Shown here: positions 61,593-64,000 of the stretch, piece after piece | Position numbering within the stretch: position 1 is the stretch's first letter | Layout: each line of letters starts with the position of its first letter | From: JBCBGF01 sp039193455 | GTDB taxonomy: Bacteria; Pseudomonadota; Alphaproteobacteria; Rhodobacterales; Rhodobacteraceae | DNA length: 64,000 nucleotides | NCBI GenBank assembly: GCA_039193455.1 | Contig: JBCCWO010000001.1 | Span: 310,001-374,000, forward strand | Direction: 5' to 3' | Notes under the pieces: model-generated | What the model saw: only the letters and a program-made list of their open reading frames with translations | Told to the model about the DNA's origin: nothing | Database searches by the model: none | Program-made: the position numbers and the translations under genes

Positions 61593-61598
61593 GGACCC

Positions 61599-62228
61599 AT
61601 GCCCCATACCTACGAGACCGACGGCGCCACGATTTATCGCCAGTCCTTCGCGACGATCCGCGCGGAGGCCGCTTTGGCGCGTTTTGCCCCGGATGAAGAG
61701 CAGGTGGCCGTGCGCATGATCCACGCGGCGGGGCTCGTGGAACTGGCGCCGCATATCCAGTTTTCCAACGGTTTCGTTGCCGCCGCCCGCGCGGCGCTTG
61801 AAGCCGGCGCCCCGATCCTCTGCGACGCGCGGATGGTGAGCGAAGGTGTGACACGCCCGCGCCTGCCCGCAGAGAACGCGGTGATCTGCACGTTGCACGA
61901 CGCCGAGGTTCCAGCGCTTGCAAAAGAGATGGGCACGACGCGATCCGCTGCCGCGCTCGAACACTGGCGTCCGCACCTTGCTGGCGCGGTGGTGGCCATC
62001 GGCAATGCGCCGACCGCCCTCTTCCACCTGCTCAACATGCTGGAAGACCCCGCCTGCCCCCGCCCTGCTGCGATCATCGGCTGTCCGGTGGGCTTTGTTG
62101 GCGCTGTTGAGAGCAAGGATGCGCTTTGGGCCGAGCAACCGGTGCCCTGCTGCATCGTCCAAGGACGCCTGGGCGGTAGCGCGATTACCGTGGCCGCCAT
62201 CAACGCGCTGGCGAGCCGCGCGGAATGA
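61599..62228 (+). CDS. cobH: Precorrin-8X methylmutase CobH
   Basis: 209 residues. Moves the C11 methyl to C12. Active-site histidine in VRMIHAAGLVELAPHIQFS, GNAPTALFHLLNML, GCPVGFVGAVESKD. Overlaps cobI by 4 bp. Confidence 0.97.
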   Translation: MPHTYETDGATIYRQSFATIRAEAALARFAPDEEQVAVRMIHAAGLVELAPHIQFSNGFVAAARAALEAGAPILCDARMVSEGVTRPRLPAENAVICTLHDAEVPALAKEMGTTRSAAALEHWRPHLAGAVVAIGNAPTALFHLLNMLEDPACPRPAAIIGCPVGFVGAVESKDALWAEQPVPCCIVQGRLGGSAITVAAINALASRAE

Positions 62229-62956
62229 ACGGGACAGGGACGATCTATGGCGTTGGCCTAGGCCCCGGTGCGGCCGATCTGATGAGTGTTCGGGCCGATC
62301 GGCTGGTGCGGGGCGCGCAGAACGTTGCGTTCTTCCGGAAAGCGGGCCGATCCGGGCAGGCGCGCCGGATCGTCGATGGGTTGCTCTGTCAAAATGCGCA
62401 AGAGATTGCGATGGAGTACCCGGTCACGACCGAGATCCCCGTCTCTGATCCGCGCTACAACGCGTGCCTGTCGGAGTTCTACACCGACTGCACTGCCAGG
62501 CTGCGTCACCTGACCGACGCTGGTCAGGACGTGATTGTACTCTGCGAGGGCGATCCGTTTTTTTACGGCTCTTTCATGCATCTCTACACCCGCCTGAAAG
62601 ACGACGTTCCTATCGAGGTCGTTCCCGGCATCACGGGCATGTCTGCCGCCTGGACGGCGACCGGTCAGCCTATCACCTGGGGTGACGATGTTCTGACCGT
62701 TCTGATGGGCACGTTGGACGAAGCAACACTTGCGGCGCAGATGGCCACGGCGGACGCCTTTGTGGTGATGAAGCTGGGCCGCACGTTGGACAAGGTTCGC
62801 AACGCTCTGCGAACCTCTGGACGATACGAGTCCGCCTGGCTCATCGAATACGCCGCCATGCCGGACCAGACCGTGCAAAGACTGTGCGAAACCGAGTGGC
62901 GCCCTGCCCCCTACTTCTCGATCATCGTCGTGCATGGGAACGGGCGTCGGCCATGA
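62225..62956 (+). CDS. cobI: Precorrin-2 C20-methyltransferase CobI
   Basis: 243 residues, SAM-dependent tetrapyrrole methylase: YGVGLGPGAADLMSVRADRL, VLCEGDPFFYGSFMHLYTRL, VVPGITGMSAAWTATGQP. Coupled at both ends (ATGA overlaps with cobH and cobJ). Confidence 0.97.
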   Translation: MNGTGTIYGVGLGPGAADLMSVRADRLVRGAQNVAFFRKAGRSGQARRIVDGLLCQNAQEIAMEYPVTTEIPVSDPRYNACLSEFYTDCTARLRHLTDAGQDVIVLCEGDPFFYGSFMHLYTRLKDDVPIEVVPGITGMSAAWTATGQPITWGDDVLTVLMGTLDEATLAAQMATADAFVVMKLGRTLDKVRNALRTSGRYESAWLIEYAAMPDQTVQRLCETEWRPAPYFSIIVVHGNGRRP

Positions 62957-63705
62957 CCGGGCGCCTTGTCATTGCGGGGCTTGGCCCGGGGGATACCGGA
63001 CTTGTGACGCCGGACGTAACGGACGCTCTGGCAACCGCAACGGATGTGCTGGGCTACGCCCCTTACGTGGCCCGCGTGCCGGATCGCGCGGGCCTGCGCA
63101 AACACCCTTCGGACAATCGCGTTGAACTGGACCGTGCGCGCCATGCCCTGTCGCTGGCCACCGACGGGGCGCAGCCGGTTATGGTGTCCTCCGGGGATCC
63201 GGGGGTTTTTGCGATGGCGGCGGCAGTTTTCGAGGCAATAGACTGCGATGGCGACAGATGGCGGGACGTGCAGGTCGACGTTCTGCCGGGCATCACGGCC
63301 ATGCTCGCCGCCGCCGCGCGGGCGGGCGCGCCGCTTGGCCATGACTTCTGCGCCATCAACCTGAGCGACAACCTCAAACCCTGGTCGCTGATCGAACGGC
63401 GCCTGCGTCTTGCCGTCGAAGCCGACTTTGCGATGGCCTTCTATAATCCGCGCTCAAAATCGCGCCCGGAACAGTTCGGGCAGGCGCTTGACGTCCTACG
63501 CGCGCACTGTGCAGATGCGCGCCCGGTGATCTTTGCGCGCGCTGTGTCGACCCCGGATGAAACGATCCGAACGGTGCCTTTACCGGACGCGACGCCCGAG
63601 ATGGCGGATATGCGGACGGTGGTGATTGTCGGGTCCTCCCAAACGCGGGTGATCGCACGGACCGGCGCGCCGTACGTCTACACGCCCAGATCGGTGCCGG
63701 TATGA
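62953..63705 (+). CDS. cobJ: Precorrin-3B C17-methyltransferase CobJ
   Basis: 250 residues from the ATG at 62953. Ring-contracting methylase: IAGLGPGDTGLVTPDVTDAL, VLGYAPYVARV, PVMVSSGDPGVFAMAAAVFE, LPGITAMLAAAARAGAPLGH. Its end overlaps the convergent cobK end by 28 bp. Confidence 0.97.
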   Translation: MTGRLVIAGLGPGDTGLVTPDVTDALATATDVLGYAPYVARVPDRAGLRKHPSDNRVELDRARHALSLATDGAQPVMVSSGDPGVFAMAAAVFEAIDCDGDRWRDVQVDVLPGITAMLAAAARAGAPLGHDFCAINLSDNLKPWSLIERRLRLAVEADFAMAFYNPRSKSRPEQFGQALDVLRAHCADARPVIFARAVSTPDETIRTVPLPDATPEMADMRTVVIVGSSQTRVIARTGAPYVYTPRSVPV

Positions 63706-64000
63706 GCGAGCCAGTCGAACACGGCCTCGACCGAGAATACTTCGTCTCGAACGGGCAGCGTAGGTCGCGCGATCATCAGAACCGGAAGCCCGTGGCGCCG
63801 GGCCGCGGCGATCTTGGCGTAGGCGGCCTGACCGCCCGAGTTTTTGGACACCACCAAGGTGACACCGTGCGCCACGATCAATGCGCTATCGCCGGTTTCG
63901 GTGAACGGCCCGCGCGAGACGATCACGTGGTGATCGGGATAGGGTGGCGGCACCGCAGGGGGATCGACCAGCCGCAGGATGTAGCGGTGCTGCGGGTTCG
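63678..64000 (-). CDS. cobK: Precorrin-6A reductase CobK (3' part only)
   Basis: About 107 C-terminal residues are in the window; the start lies beyond the right edge. Visible: HRYILRLVDPPAVPPPYPDH, VIVSRGPFTETGDSALI, LVVSKNSGGQAAYAKIAAAR, LPVLMIARP, ending in FDWLAHTGTDLGV. NADPH-dependent reduction of precorrin-6A. Convergent with cobJ. Confidence 0.93.
   Translation of the reverse strand, partial: NPQHRYILRLVDPPAVPPPYPDHHVIVSRGPFTETGDSALIVAHGVTLVVSKNSGGQAAYAKIAAARRHGLPVLMIARPTLPVRDEVFSVEAVFDWLAHTGTDLGV

Noticed and set aside
1..64000. tRNA genes, CRISPR arrays, intact IS elements
   Set aside because: No T-arm/acceptor patterns, regularly spaced repeats or transposase genes were seen on either strand.

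Overview
The window comes from a GC-rich alphaproteobacterium of the Rhodobacteraceae/Roseobacter type. This is inferred from the gene set (ctrA, the DUF1153 regulator sciP, cckA, the aerobic cobaltochelatase route to B12), from the order ligA-ctrA-sciP-mnmA and recA-cckA, and from LexA boxes of the alphaproteobacterial form GAAC-N7-GAAC. No tRNA, rRNA or CRISPR array was seen.

Layout. (1) 1-10.2 kb is a conserved chromosomal block: mfd (3' end cut by the window), a small membrane protein, hemB, a SYLF-domain lipoprotein, recG, ligA and the 3' end of ctrA. A 40-codon membrane peptide lies between the lipoprotein gene and recG, under a perfect SOS box. (2) 10.2-30.5 kb is a 20.3-kb island inserted inside ctrA. 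Its two ends carry an imperfect 19-bp direct repeat with an identical 7-bp core, TCCTCAA. Cargo: overlapping small ORFs, an RND efflux pump with its adaptor, a GNAT enzyme, a peroxiredoxin, a FrsA-like hydrolase, CPBP membrane proteins, a membrane LytTR regulator, a GtrA-like protein, an unusual TetR-CmcJ/NvfI fusion with a DUF4336 partner, and a MarR/CPBP/P-loop kinase/redoxin group. It also holds degenerate second copies of the CPBP and DUF4336 genes. No integrase was found. (3) 30.5-48.1 kb resumes the chromosomal block: the 5' three quarters of ctrA, sciP, mnmA, yitT-like, an SMR transporter, typA, MOSC, DUF1330, alaS, recA, cckA, an RsmB-like methyltransferase, an acidic-tail membrane protein, guaB and an HpcH-type aldolase. 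(4) 48.2-64.0 kb is an aerobic cobalamin cluster: cobUTS leftward, a PduX-like kinase/cbiB/cobC rightward, cobQ and cobO leftward, then a cobalamin riboswitch driving DUF1636-cobW-cobN-cobG-cobH-cobI-cobJ. A convergent cobK runs off the right edge.

Main message. The CckA-ChpT-CtrA phosphorelay appears to have lost its output. CtrA keeps its receiver and part of its DNA-binding domain, but the recognition helix is 20 kb away. sciP, cckA and CtrA-type boxes (ctrA promoter and cckA promoter) remain. Further points of interest are the SOS-controlled membrane peptide, the TetR-oxygenase fusion operon, and the paired intact and decayed copies of two families inside the island.
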